Position numbers and translations under genes: made by a program
The notes under the pieces: model-generated
What the model saw: the letters and a program-made list of their open reading frames with translations, nothing else
Databases searched by the model: none
Told to the model about the DNA's origin: nothing
Assembly (NCBI RefSeq): GCF_003721435.2
Contig: NZ_CP054585.1
Span: 2,604,001 to 2,668,000, forward strand
DNA length: 64,000 nucleotides
Reading direction: 5' to 3'
From: Halorubrum sp. CBA1229
Lineage (GTDB): Archaea; Halobacteriota; Halobacteria; Halobacteriales; Haloferacaceae
Part shown: positions 32,487 through 41,492 of the stretch, piece by piece
Layout of the letters: the number at the start of each line of letters is the position of its first letter
Position numbering within the stretch: position 1 is the first letter of the stretch

Positions 32487-34691
32487 ATGACACGGTCGGG
32501 TTCGGATCCAGCGGTTCGATCCGTCGCCGCGTTGCTCGTCGCGCTCCTGCTCGTCGCCGCGCTGGGGGTCGCCGCACCGGGGGCCGCCGGGAGCGCGGCG
32601 GTCGACGACCGCTCCGCCCCGAGCGACGCCGTCGCGCTCGGCGGGACCGAGTTCCACGGGTCCGTCGGCCCCGACTCGCCCGAGGACGCCGCGGGCGACG
32701 ACGCGGGTCAGGTCGACGACTCCGACAGGATCCGCCTGCGGAACGAGCTGTCGATGACCGCCGAGCCCGGAACGGTCGCGGTCAGGACGCGGGCGGCGAT
32801 CCCCGACCGCGTCACCGAGCTCCGGGTGACTTTGCTCAGCGCGAACGACGACGCGGTCGAGGCCGACGGGTTCGAGCGGGCCGACGACGCCGGTCCCGAC
32901 GAGTCGGCGTGGGTGTGGGACGGCGAGACGGCGACCCCCTCGCTCACCTACGCGATGGACGCCAACGACACCGTCGAGGCGGCGGGACCGCTCGGCGCCC
33001 GCGGCTCCTACCGGTTCGTCGACGCCGGCGAGTGGGCGTTGGTCCGGACGCCGCGGACGAGCGCGAGCTGGTCGTACACCGGCCAGTACGACGGCCAGGT
33101 CCGGCTGACCCGAGAGAACGCCGTCGACGGCGAGGGGGTCGCCTCGCAGGCGATGGCGTTCCTCGGCCCGTACGAGGAGCACGTCCGCGAGGCCGGCGGC
33201 CAGCGCTACCGCCTGATCGTCCCCGCGGCGGCCGATCTCGAAGCGACTCCCGACGAGGTGTTCGGCGTCTTCGAGTCGGCGTCGACGGCGCTGCAGGTGG
33301 GCGCGCGCGACGAGGCGGTGTTCGCCGTCGCCGCTCCCACCGGCGGCGTCGAGTGGGGGGTCCGCGGACTTCAGGTCGCCGACGCCGACCTCTGGGTCCG
33401 GGACGTCGAGCCGGCCGGCACGGCGGCCGACGTGTGGACGCACGAGTACGTCCACACCCGGCAGGCCTACCGCGCCGACGCGAGCGGCCGGTGGATCACC
33501 GAGGCGAGCGCGACCTACTACGCCGCGCTGTTCGCCTTGGACCGCGGCGACGCCGATTTCGACGAATTCGAGCGGACCCTGGCGCGCGGCGAGCGGGATC
33601 CCGACGCCTCGGCGGTGCTCGCCGACCCCGGCACGTGGGAGCGCAACCCCGACTACACGAAGGGGGCGCTCGTCGCCGGCGAGATCGACCGCCGGCTCCG
33701 CGTCGCGACCGACGGGAGCGCCTCGCTCGCGACGGTCGTCCGCGATCTGAACGCCGCGGACGGACCGATCACCAACGGGGACGTGCTCGACGCCGTCGAG
33801 GCGGCCGCGGCCGAGGGGGCCGACGCCGAGACCGCGGCCGCGATCCGCGCCGAGGCCGAGCGCCTGACGACCACCCGGGAGACGGCGGAGACGTGGGACC
33901 GCGAGGCGCACGCGGAGGCGTTCGGCGAGACGCCCGCGCAGGTCGGGTACGCGCTCGCGGACGACGGGGTCCGGGCGACCGGCGAGTACCGCGACCGCCC
34001 GGTCGCGAGCGACCCGGTCGAGCTGGTGGCCGGCGAGACGCTCGCGCTCGCCGTCGACGTGACCAACACGGGCGGCGTCGCCGGCGAGTACGACCTCGCG
34101 TTGACCGTCGACGGCGAGGTCGTCGACTCGCGGAACGGCTCGGTCGAGGCGGGCGAAGCGACCACCGAGCGGTTCGAACGGGCGTTCTCTGACCCCGGCG
34201 AATACGCGGTCCGGGTCGCCGGCGAGCGGCTGACGGTCGCCGTCTCCGAGCCCGCGCCGCCGTCGGTCAGAGCGGTCTCCGCGGACGCGGACCGCGTGGC
34301 CGCCGGCGAGTCGGTGCGCGTCACCGCGACGGTCGCCAACGACGCCGGCCTCCCGGCCGGGGCGGATGTCGAGTTCCGGGTCGACGGCGAGACGGTCGCC
34401 ACGGCGCCCGTCCGGCTCGACGCCGGCGCGGAGGGGACGGTCGCGAGGAACGTCACGCTCGGGGAGTCGGGAGAGTCGGGAGGTATCGCCGGCGGCGACG
34501 GCGAGGCGACCGTGAGCGTCGTCGGCCCGGAAGACGAGGCCTCGACGACCGTCACCGTCGACGGGGAGGGTCCGCTCGGCGGGGAGGGTGGGGCCACCGA
34601 CGACGGCGCGCCCGGGTTCGGCCCCGTCGTCGCTCTCGTCGCGCTGCTGTCGGCCGCGGGGCTGTTCGGACGGCGGGGCCCCGGCTCCTGA
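32487..34691 (+). CDS. Secreted gluzincin metalloprotease-like protein with PGF-CTERM anchor
   Basis: 734 residues. Signal peptide at residues ~10-35 (VRSVAALLVALLLVAALGVAAPG). HEYVH (residues ~319-323), with WITEAS about 20 residues later, gives HExxH-(N18)-E, the M1/M61 gluzincin zinc site. Two Ig/CARDB-like beta domains follow (~500-690). The C-terminus PGFGPVVALVALLSAAGLFGRR is a PGF-CTERM signal (PGF, hydrophobic helix, Arg cluster), processed by archaeosortase A and lipid-anchored at the surface. The start at 32487 gives a standard signal peptide; an upstream in-frame ATG at 32397 would add 30 basic residues. Peptidase activity is inferred. Confidence 0.8.
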   Translation: MTRSGSDPAVRSVAALLVALLLVAALGVAAPGAAGSAAVDDRSAPSDAVALGGTEFHGSVGPDSPEDAAGDDAGQVDDSDRIRLRNELSMTAEPGTVAVRTRAAIPDRVTELRVTLLSANDDAVEADGFERADDAGPDESAWVWDGETATPSLTYAMDANDTVEAAGPLGARGSYRFVDAGEWALVRTPRTSASWSYTGQYDGQVRLTRENAVDGEGVASQAMAFLGPYEEHVREAGGQRYRLIVPAAADLEATPDEVFGVFESASTALQVGARDEAVFAVAAPTGGVEWGVRGLQVADADLWVRDVEPAGTAADVWTHEYVHTRQAYRADASGRWITEASATYYAALFALDRGDADFDEFERTLARGERDPDASAVLADPGTWERNPDYTKGALVAGEIDRRLRVATDGSASLATVVRDLNAADGPITNGDVLDAVEAAAAEGADAETAAAIRAEAERLTTTRETAETWDREAHAEAFGETPAQVGYALADDGVRATGEYRDRPVASDPVELVAGETLALAVDVTNTGGVAGEYDLALTVDGEVVDSRNGSVEAGEATTERFERAFSDPGEYAVRVAGERLTVAVSEPAPPSVRAVSADADRVAAGESVRVTATVANDAGLPAGADVEFRVDGETVATAPVRLDAGAEGTVARNVTLGESGESGGIAGGDGEATVSVVGPEDEASTTVTVDGEGPLGGEGGATDDGAPGFGPVVALVALLSAAGLFGRRGPGS

Positions 34692-35123
34692 TCAGAACGG
34701 GGCGTCGGGACCCTCGTCCGCCGCGCCGTCGCTGGCGTCGGGGCGCTCGTCGGCCCTCTCCGTCGTCACCAGCTCGTCGACGTCGCGCTGCCACGCCTCG
34801 ACGCCCCCGCGGAGGCTCTCGACACGCGCGTCCTCGATCCCGGCGTAGCTCCCGATCAGCTGTGCGGCCTGCCGGCTGGCGATCCCGTGCGGGCAGACGG
34901 TGACGATCCGCGAGGCGCCGGCGAGCTCCTCGACGCGGGTCGTCAGCTCGGGGAACGGGACGCACTCGCTGCCGGGGAGGTGGCCGCGGTCGAACGCCCG
35001 CTGGTCGCGGATATCGACGATTCGGAGGTCTTCGCCCCCCTCGTTCCCGTCCGCCGCTTCGTCGCGGTCGGCGGTCTCGTCGAGGAGCGCCGCCAGCTCC
35101 TCGGGGTCGATCTCGCCGTCCAT
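34692..35123 (-). CDS. Rhodanese-like domain protein
   Basis: 143 residues. DIRDQRAFDRGHLPGSECVPF is the rhodanese CH2A-like motif and IVTVCPHGIASRQAAQLIGSYAG the active-site loop with catalytic cysteine (around residue 77, CPHGIAS). Sulfurtransferase or sulfur carrier in the cytoplasm. Its ATG overlaps the upstream cupin stop (TGATG), so the pair is co-translated. N- and C-terminal acidic extensions are low complexity. Confidence 0.88.
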   Translation of the reverse strand: MDGEIDPEELAALLDETADRDEAADGNEGGEDLRIVDIRDQRAFDRGHLPGSECVPFPELTTRVEELAGASRIVTVCPHGIASRQAAQLIGSYAGIEDARVESLRGGVEAWQRDVDELVTTERADERPDASDGAADEGPDAPF

Positions 35124-35449
35124 CAGGGGAGCGGGCAGAGGCTCGCCGTGAGCACGGCTCGCTCGTCCGTGTCGTTCCGGGCGCCGTGGACCGCGCCGCG
35201 CTCGTTCGGGACCACCGCGGGCGCCGCGAGCGTTTCCTCGGTCCCCTCCCTGACGACCGTCGGTTCTCCCTCGATAACGTGGAAGACGTTGGTCGCGTCG
35301 GCGTGTTCGTGCGGGTCGACGGCGGCGTCCGGGCCGAGGACGAACGCCTTCACGAGCACGTCGTCGGTGACGACGAGTTCGGCGGTCTCCACCTCGCCCG
35401 CCGCGGGATCGAGCTCGGAGACGGCGTCGGCGTATCTGTCGAGCGTCAT
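35123..35449 (-). CDS. Small single-domain cupin
   Basis: 108 residues. Cupin motif 1: DPHEHADATNVFHVIEGEPTV; motif 2: VPNERGAVHGARNDTDE. One domain, metal ligands HEH present. Overlaps the rhodanese gene by one base (TGATG), suggesting a joint role, perhaps thiol or sulfur chemistry. The ATG at 35449 fits the length of the family; an upstream frame adds basic residues unlike a haloarchaeal protein. Confidence 0.82.
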   Translation of the reverse strand: MTLDRYADAVSELDPAAGEVETAELVVTDDVLVKAFVLGPDAAVDPHEHADATNVFHVIEGEPTVVREGTEETLAAPAVVPNERGAVHGARNDTDERAVLTASLCPLP

Positions 35450-35561
35450 GCCCGACTGTCGTCGCCGTCGATACATAAGGCCCGTGGCGGGTGGACCGGG
35501 GCGAGAGGCCCGTGGCGGGTGGACCGGGGCGAGAGGGCCGCGGCGGGCGGTGGTAGCGGGG

Positions 35562-36518
35562 CTACTCCCGCGCGCCGGGCGGGAGCGGGTCGGCGTGGTC
35601 GGCGATCGCCTCCGCGACGCGGTGCGGCTCCTCGTGGACGACCCAGTGGGTCGCGGTGTCGAGCGTCAGCAGCCGGCCCTCGGCGCAGCGGTCGACGCTC
35701 CGCCCCGCCATCCGCTTCGTGAGGAAGCGGTCCCTCGCGCCCCAGATCACGAGGGTTGGCACCTCGACGCGGGTCTGCTCGGGGGTCGGGCGATCGCGGA
35801 CGATCGCGCGGTACCAGTTCACCATCGCCTCGAAGGCGCCCTCGCGGTTCCACGCACGCCGGTAGCGCCGGATGTCCTCGTCGCTGAACGTGCCGGGGGT
35901 ACTGGAGTCGCGGAGCCCGCGAACGGCCAGCCGCCAGTTCCCCGCGCTGGCGACGGCCTCGGGGAGCCTCGGGAGCTGGAACGCGAGCATGTACCAGCTC
36001 TTGAGCCGCTGGTCCCACGAGCTCCGGAGTGTCTCCTCGAAGACGGTCGGGTGCGGGACGTTGACCGCGACGAACTCCGAGACGCGGTCAGCGTGGTGGA
36101 GCGCGAGCCACCACCCCACCGCCGCCCCCCAGTCGTGTCCGGCGACGGCGGCGGTCTCCCGCCCGTACGCGTCGACGATGCCGACGACGTCGCGGGCGAG
36201 CTCGCCGATCCGGTAGTCGCTCACGCCCGGTGGCTTCGCCGAGAGGTTGTACCCGCGCTGGTCGGGGACCACGACGCGGTACCCGGCGTTGGCGAGCGTC
36301 GCGATCGTCTCGTGCCAGCCGTACCAGAACTCGGGGAACCCGTGGAGCAGGACGAGCAGCTTCCCGTCTTCCGGCCCCGCCTCGACGAGGTGGAGTCGGA
36401 CGCCGTTCGTCTCCACCGCCCGCGATTCCGCCGGCACCGACTCGGGGATCTCGTCGTCCGGGACGTCGGCGTCTATCGCGTCGACGCCGCGAACCGCCTC
36501 TGTCGTCGCATCGCTCAT
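35562..36518 (-). CDS. Alpha/beta hydrolase, epoxide hydrolase-like
   Basis: 318 residues. HGFPEFWYGWHETI gives the HGFP oxyanion motif; the nucleophile elbow is GHDWGA (Asp around residue 123, as in epoxide hydrolases and haloalkane dehalogenases); ATHWVVHEEP supplies the catalytic His. Cap-domain tyrosines occur (SWYMLAF, RYRRAW). Substrate unknown. The ATG at 36518 precedes MSDATTEAV; longer frames upstream lack similarity. Confidence 0.88.
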   Translation of the reverse strand: MSDATTEAVRGVDAIDADVPDDEIPESVPAESRAVETNGVRLHLVEAGPEDGKLLVLLHGFPEFWYGWHETIATLANAGYRVVVPDQRGYNLSAKPPGVSDYRIGELARDVVGIVDAYGRETAAVAGHDWGAAVGWWLALHHADRVSEFVAVNVPHPTVFEETLRSSWDQRLKSWYMLAFQLPRLPEAVASAGNWRLAVRGLRDSSTPGTFSDEDIRRYRRAWNREGAFEAMVNWYRAIVRDRPTPEQTRVEVPTLVIWGARDRFLTKRMAGRSVDRCAEGRLLTLDTATHWVVHEEPHRVAEAIADHADPLPPGARE

Positions 36519-36771
36519 GAATGTGGCTTGGCGCGCCGCCGGCAAATAGCTACGCTCGCCGCCGTCACCGGAATCGAAATCCTCAAGCCGCTGGCAGGCG
36601 GCTTCTGGGGTATACTCGTGTTTCTGACGCGCGTCTCGACGAGGCGCGGGCTCCTCGCGGGCCCGTCCCCTCGACGGACGGCCGTGCCCAGTTCGACCCG
36701 CCGAGGGCACACGGCGCGACCGGTCGGGCCGCTCCGCGGTGCCGCGGCGTCGGAGACACCCACCGCATAAC

Positions 36772-38274
36772 ATGGCTCCGGACACGTCACACCCGGACGA
36801 GCCGGTATCGCGCTCGTCCACGCCGGCGGAATCGCGATCGACCGACGCCGACCCCGAGGTCTCCAACGTCGTTCTCGTCACGATCGACTCGCTCCGAGCG
36901 GACGCGATCGCGCCGTACGACGACGAGCGGATCTCGCCGGTGCTCGCCGAGCTGGCCGACGACGGAACCGTCTTCGACCGATCGTTCGCGACCGGGAACT
37001 GGACCCCCTTCTCGTTCCCCTCGATCCTCGCGTCCGAGCCCGTCTTCGCTCGGAACGGCGACATCGGCGTGACCGGCGCACGGACGCTCGCCTCGGTGCT
37101 CTCGGAGGCGGGGATCGCGACCGGCGGCTTCAACGCCGCGAACGGCTTTCTCACCTCTCACTGGGGGTACCCCGAGGGGTTCGACGAGTTCGAGCCGTTC
37201 GTCACCAGCGTCGGGTCGAGCCGGTACAGCCGCTACCTCGCCGCCCACCCGACGGTCGAGGCGTGGATCCAGCTGCTCGCCTCCCCGTTTCGCCGTCTCA
37301 ACTCCACGTTCAGGGGACGCAGCGACGAGCGGCCGTTCCTCGACGCCTCGCGGATGTTCGACGTCGAGGACGCCGCGACGGAGTTCATCGACGAGACGGA
37401 CGGGCCGTTCTTCCTGTGGACCCACTACATGGACACCCACACGCCGTACGTCCCGGCGCCGCGGTACATCCGCGAGGTGTCCGACGGGCTGGTCGGGACC
37501 CACCGGATGCTCCACGCGCACACCCGAACGAGCCTCGGGCTGGAGGTCGACGAGCGGACCCTCCGCGAGCTCCGGACGCTGTATCAGGCGACAGTCAAGC
37601 AGGTCGACGACAGCGTCGGGCGCGTGCTCGAGGCCCTCGAAGCGGCCGGCGTCGCCGACGAGACCGCGATCATCGTCGCGGGCGACCACGGCGAGGAGTT
37701 CCAGGAGCACGGCCACCTCGCGCACTACCCGAAGCTGTACGACGAGCTGATTCACGTGCCGTTCATCGTGAACGTCCCCGGCGAAGACGGGGGTCGCGTC
37801 TCCGAACACGTCGGGCTCGACGCGATCCCGCCGACCGTGGCCGACCTCCTCGGTGTGGAGTCGCCGCCGGAGTGGCGCGGGGGGTCGGTGGCGCCCGCGG
37901 TCAGAGGCGAGGCCGAGCCCGATCAGGACCCCGTCGTCTCCGTGACGGTCCGCGGCGAGGAGGTGACGGAGCAGCCCATCCCGCGCTCGATGGACGACGG
38001 CGAGCTCCTGGTGAGCGTCCGCGACGCGGAGTGGACCTACATCGAGAACGCAGACACCGGGGAGACGGAGCTGTACCACCGACCCTCGGACCCGACTCAG
38101 CAGGAGGACCTGTCCGCCGACCCGACCGATGAAGAGCTGGCCGTCGTCGAGCGGTTCGCCCCCGTCGCCGCCGACCACGTGGCCGAGCTTCGCGACCGCG
38201 ACGGGGACGCCGCCGGGGACGACGAGGTCGACGAGGACCTCGAGGCCCGGCTCGAGGCGCTCGGCTATCGCTGA
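36772..38274 (+). CDS. Sulfatase-superfamily hydrolase
   Basis: 500 residues. Alkaline phosphatase fold: VVLVTIDSLRADAI (metal Asp), WTHYMDTHTPYVP and IIVAGDHGEEFQEHGHL (metal DHG). The segment where sulfatases carry C/S-x-P-x-R reads FSFPSIL, so formylglycine activation is unlikely; it may be a phosphatase or phosphoglycerol transferase-like enzyme. No signal peptide. Its stop overlaps the ATG of the GtrA protein, suggesting action on cell-surface glycans. Confidence 0.85.
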   Translation: MAPDTSHPDEPVSRSSTPAESRSTDADPEVSNVVLVTIDSLRADAIAPYDDERISPVLAELADDGTVFDRSFATGNWTPFSFPSILASEPVFARNGDIGVTGARTLASVLSEAGIATGGFNAANGFLTSHWGYPEGFDEFEPFVTSVGSSRYSRYLAAHPTVEAWIQLLASPFRRLNSTFRGRSDERPFLDASRMFDVEDAATEFIDETDGPFFLWTHYMDTHTPYVPAPRYIREVSDGLVGTHRMLHAHTRTSLGLEVDERTLRELRTLYQATVKQVDDSVGRVLEALEAAGVADETAIIVAGDHGEEFQEHGHLAHYPKLYDELIHVPFIVNVPGEDGGRVSEHVGLDAIPPTVADLLGVESPPEWRGGSVAPAVRGEAEPDQDPVVSVTVRGEEVTEQPIPRSMDDGELLVSVRDAEWTYIENADTGETELYHRPSDPTQQEDLSADPTDEELAVVERFAPVAADHVAELRDRDGDAAGDDEVDEDLEARLEALGYR

Positions 38275-38696
38275 TGTTACGGGGGATCCTCCGCAACCTC
38301 GTCAGCGGACCGATCGCCGTCCAGATGCGCCGGTTCGTGATCGTCGGCGCGTTCACCGCCGGCATACAGATGGGACTGCTCTGGCTGTTCGTCGACGCCG
38401 CCGGGATCAACTACCTGATCGGCGCAACGGTCGCCATCGAGATCACGATCATTCTCTCGTACGTGTTCAACAACGCGTGGACGTTTGAGGCGAGACAGAA
38501 CACGGGCACGACCGAGTATCTCTCGGGACTGCTGAAGACGAACCTCGTCCGGGGGACGGCGATCCCGATCCAGCTCGGCGTCCTCTACGCGCTTGTGGAG
38601 TGGGGCGGGGTGATGTACCTCGTCTCCAACGGGTTCGCCATCTTCCTCAGCGGCATCTATCGGTTCGCGCTCGACTCGCTCTGGACATGGGGGTGA
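38274..38696 (+). CDS. GtrA-family membrane protein
   Basis: 140 residues with four hydrophobic helices. RRFVIVGAFTAGIQMGLLWLF, ATVAIEITIILSYVFNNAWTF and GIYRFALDSLWTWG are classical GtrA features (the FxxNxxWTF and C-terminal W). The family flips or transfers lipid-linked sugars for surface polysaccharides. TGATG overlap with the sulfatase-like gene implies coupled translation. Confidence 0.93.
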   Translation: MLRGILRNLVSGPIAVQMRRFVIVGAFTAGIQMGLLWLFVDAAGINYLIGATVAIEITIILSYVFNNAWTFEARQNTGTTEYLSGLLKTNLVRGTAIPIQLGVLYALVEWGGVMYLVSNGFAIFLSGIYRFALDSLWTWG

Positions 38697-38747
38697 ATCG
38701 GGGAGCACCTCGTCCGGCGCCGGGCCGGGGGCGCGGTCGCCGCTTGT

Positions 38748-39449
38748 TTAAAAGGGGAGTCGGGGCTCGACGCGGGCGATGATGTCGCGGATCGTCTCCT
38801 GTTTGTAATACCCGACCACCGACGCGAGGACGACGACGAGGATGAGCGCGAGCCCGGAGAGGAAGCGTCCGCTCGCGAGCTCGCCGCCGGCGTACACCGT
38901 GAGCACGTACGCGGGGAGCCGGCCGACGGCGATGACGCCCATGAACGCGGGGAGCGTCCACTTCGTGAGCCCGCTTAAAAAGCAGATGGCGTCGTCCGGG
39001 AGCCCGGGGATGATCACGAACGCGAACAGGCCCGGGAGCCCGACCGTGTCGACGAACCCGTCGAACCGCACAATAATGTCCTCGTGGATCACGTCCTCGA
39101 CGAACGACCGGCCGTAGTGCTTCGACAGCGAGAAGGCGATCGCGCTCCCGATGAGCACGCCCGTGACGCTGTAGACGGTGCCGGCGAGCGGGCCGAAGAG
39201 GTACCCCGCGACGAGGGCGACGACTTGGCCCGGAATCGGCGCGACGATCACCTGGAGGGCCTGGATGGCGATGAACACGAGCGGCGCGAGCACGCCGAAC
39301 TGCCGGAGCCACAGGCGGAGCGCCTCGGCGTCGGTGAGGAACCAGGCGTACTCGCGGACGAAGAGGTAGAGGAGGACGAAGCCGACCGCGACGCCGACGA
39401 ACGCGAGGATCCCCCGTCGTCTGTCCGACGCCGAGGCGAAGAGTCTCAT
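38748..39449 (-). CDS. TVP38/TMEM64 (VTT domain) membrane protein
   Basis: 233 residues with about six hydrophobic segments. The VTT signature appears as PIPGQVVALVAGYLFGPLAGT and GLPGLFAFVIIPGLPDDAICFLSG. DedA/TMEM41B relatives act as lipid scramblases or in membrane homeostasis; substrate here is unknown. The ATG at 39449 gives the usual length; the longer frame upstream has no membrane or family signal. Confidence 0.88.
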   Translation of the reverse strand: MRLFASASDRRRGILAFVGVAVGFVLLYLFVREYAWFLTDAEALRLWLRQFGVLAPLVFIAIQALQVIVAPIPGQVVALVAGYLFGPLAGTVYSVTGVLIGSAIAFSLSKHYGRSFVEDVIHEDIIVRFDGFVDTVGLPGLFAFVIIPGLPDDAICFLSGLTKWTLPAFMGVIAVGRLPAYVLTVYAGGELASGRFLSGLALILVVVLASVVGYYKQETIRDIIARVEPRLPF

Positions 39450-39585
39450 TCGTGTTACAACCGGCCAGCGGTCGACTTGAACCTTGTCAAAACCGAAACC
39501 TCTCAAGGGACGTGGTCGGGAGGCCGCGGCGTCCGTGACGTCCGCGCCGACCCGACGGTAACGGGCCGTCGGCTCCATATCGCGA

Positions 39586-39632
39586 TCCCACGTCGAGGAG
39601 AGATGGAAAGTCCCACGTCGAGGAGAGACGGA
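39586..39632. repeat. Short direct repeat, two copies of 22 bases
   Basis: Near-identical copies of TCCCACGTCGAGGAGAGA plus GGA start at 39586 and 39611 in the 279-base gap between the VTT protein and the DUF2589 cluster. No clear function. Confidence 0.7.
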
Positions 39633-39728
39633 ACCTAGTCCGCGTTCCGCCGCGAGACCGGGTCGTTCCGCCGACTTCCGCTCACCTGACTCGGAATCGG
39701 GGACCGGACCGCGACGCATCGGCCCCGG

Positions 39729-40052
39729 TCACTCCACGTCGAACGGCGCGTCGTCGATCGAGTTCTCCAGTTTCGTCCCGTGGCTCTGAACGATGGCGCT
39801 CCCGAGGTATCCCAGCCCGGTCGCGTCGGCGTCGAGCCACGCGACGGTCCCGTCGGCCTCCAGGAACCCGAGCCGACCGCGGTCCTCGTCGATGACGAGC
39901 ACGCCGGCGAAGAACCCGTTCTCGCCCTCAGCGAGCGCCAGCTCGTACCCTCGGTCCTCGAGCTGCTCTCGGTACCGCTCCATCCGCCGTTCCAGCTCCT
40001 GTCGGTCCTCCGCGTCGAGTGGCTCGAAGTACCCGTTGAAGTCGTCACTCAT
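39729..40052 (-). CDS. DUF2589-cluster protein 4, function unknown
   Basis: 107 residues, acidic and soluble. A helical N-terminus (AEDRQELERRMERYREQLEDRG) precedes a beta-rich part (GFFAGVLVIDEDRGRLGFLEADGTVAWLD). No family recognised. It overlaps the preceding gene by eight bases and is the last gene of a four-gene minus-strand operon. Its order at the end suggests an accessory or regulatory role; this is inference only. Confidence 0.75.
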   Translation of the reverse strand: MSDDFNGYFEPLDAEDRQELERRMERYREQLEDRGYELALAEGENGFFAGVLVIDEDRGRLGFLEADGTVAWLDADATGLGYLGSAIVQSHGTKLENSIDDAPFDVE

Positions 40053-40896
40053 CGTCGGTCACCTCGTCGTCCGAGACGAACTCGCGGATCCGGTTTCTCG
40101 GATCGATGACGGGGGTGTCCAAGTCGGGCAGACCGCCGAGGGGACCGTCGCCGCCCTCGCTGCTGTCGTCGCTGCCCTCGCCGCCATCGTCGCCACCTTT
40201 GCTGCCATCATCGTCGCCCGCGGGCCCCTCGTCATCGCCGCCCGATCCATCGCTCTCGGAGCCGGCCGATCCGCCGTCGTCTCCGTCGTCCCCGCCACTG
40301 CCATCGTCTCCGCCACCGCCGTCGTCTCCGCCACCGCCGTCGTCTCGCGTTCCCTCGTCTTCCCGCTCCCCCTCGTTCTTGTCCTCACTCTCGCTCTCAT
40401 CTCTCTGTTCCCCGCTCTCGCTTTCCCCGTCCGTCGGCTCGTCGACGTTCTCGCCGATGTCTTCGCCCGCCTGCTCCAGCAGGCGTGTCCGGAGGACCTC
40501 CTCGTTGACGTCCCACGGCGGGTCCCAGACGAAGCCGATGTCAGGGCGCGCGAACGGATATTCGCCCTCGCCGCCCTCCACCGGGAGGTCGCCGAGGTCA
40601 GGCTGGTCGCCGGGCTCGATGAAGTCGTACACCTCGAGGTCGAACGAGATGGCGGTCTCGTCCTCGGGGCGGTCGGTGACGTACATCCTAGTGACGCCGT
40701 TTTCTTCCCGAGCCTCGAGCCCGACGTCGAGGTCGATCGAGATGTTCGTCGCGTGATATACCGGGATCCGGGAGTCCCGTTGGGAGGGGGACGCCTGCAG
40801 CAACGTGTACGCCGCCTGTCCGTGGCTCTGCGCGGCCACCTCCGCCTGCAGGACCGCGTCGTACAGCGAGGTGAGGAACTTCTCCAGTTCGGTCAT
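40045..40896 (-). CDS. DUF2589-cluster protein 3, long acidic Gly/Asp/Ser tail
   Basis: 283 residues. The first ~110 residues look folded: LEKFLTSLYDAVLQAEVAAQSHGQAAYTLL (helical), then beta strands VYHATNISIDLDVGLEA and AISFDLEVYDFIE. The rest is low complexity, with a run of Gly/Asp/Ser repeats about 90 residues long, ending in LPDLDTPVIDPRNRIREF. The N-terminal pattern recalls a partner that I associate with DUF2589 genes in bacteria, but I cannot name a family. Its ATG overlaps the stop of the preceding gene (ATGA). Confidence 0.75.
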   Translation of the reverse strand: MTELEKFLTSLYDAVLQAEVAAQSHGQAAYTLLQASPSQRDSRIPVYHATNISIDLDVGLEAREENGVTRMYVTDRPEDETAISFDLEVYDFIEPGDQPDLGDLPVEGGEGEYPFARPDIGFVWDPPWDVNEEVLRTRLLEQAGEDIGENVDEPTDGESESGEQRDESESEDKNEGEREDEGTRDDGGGGDDGGGGDDGSGGDDGDDGGSAGSESDGSGGDDEGPAGDDDGSKGGDDGGEGSDDSSEGGDGPLGGLPDLDTPVIDPRNRIREFVSDDEVTDDE

Positions 40897-41477
40897 TCCG
40901 TCTCGTCCTCCGCGTCCGGGATGACGCCCTCGTCGGTCGTCGCGACGGCGCTGTTCGCGGCCCGTTCGAGCGTCTCCATTCCCGTCGTCTGCGTGTCGAC
41001 CTCGGCGCGCATTCGGATATCGAGGTCGTACTTGGACTTGGTCCGCTCCGAGAACGTCGTCGATTCGGACGACGGCGCAACTTGCAGCTGCGTCGGCGAC
41101 GGGAGGAACGGGGCGGTGCCACCGGAGCCATCGCCGCCGTTCCCGTCCTCGTCGCTCTCTTCGGTACGTTCGCCGGTGATCCGCGCCGAGAACGTCTGTT
41201 CGATCTCGTGGACGACGAGCTCCGGGAACGAGAGGAACAAGACGATCGGGATCTCCAGCTCCTTCCGGATCCGGCTCTCCTCGCCGGTCTCGCTGTCGAT
41301 TCCCGTCGTGGCGTAGCTGAACGTGACCGTCCTGAGCGACCCGTCCTCGAACCCGATCTCCCGGAGGAGCCGGAGCGACTCCGTCTGCGCCTGGACGTTC
41401 GCCTCGATGGCCGCCACGAGCGGGGCGGAGAACAGCGAGGCGAGCGGGAGGTCGGAGAGGGTCTCTGTAGCTTGCAC
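40893..41477 (-). CDS. DUF2589 domain protein B
   Basis: 194 residues, paralogous to the next gene upstream. SDLPLASLFSAPLVAAIEANVQAQTESLRLLREIGF aligns with the DUF2589 N-terminal helix (split here over 36 residues); LRTVTFSYATTGID, IPIVLFLSFPELVVHEIEQTFSARI then follow the same beta order as the paralog. It differs by a shorter, Gly-rich loop and a different C-terminus. DUF2589 is uncharacterised. 15 bases separate it from gene A. Confidence 0.75.
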   Translation of the reverse strand: MQATETLSDLPLASLFSAPLVAAIEANVQAQTESLRLLREIGFEDGSLRTVTFSYATTGIDSETGEESRIRKELEIPIVLFLSFPELVVHEIEQTFSARITGERTEESDEDGNGGDGSGGTAPFLPSPTQLQVAPSSESTTFSERTKSKYDLDIRMRAEVDTQTTGMETLERAANSAVATTDEGVIPDAEDETE

Positions 41478-41492
41478 GGGTCAGTCCTCCTC

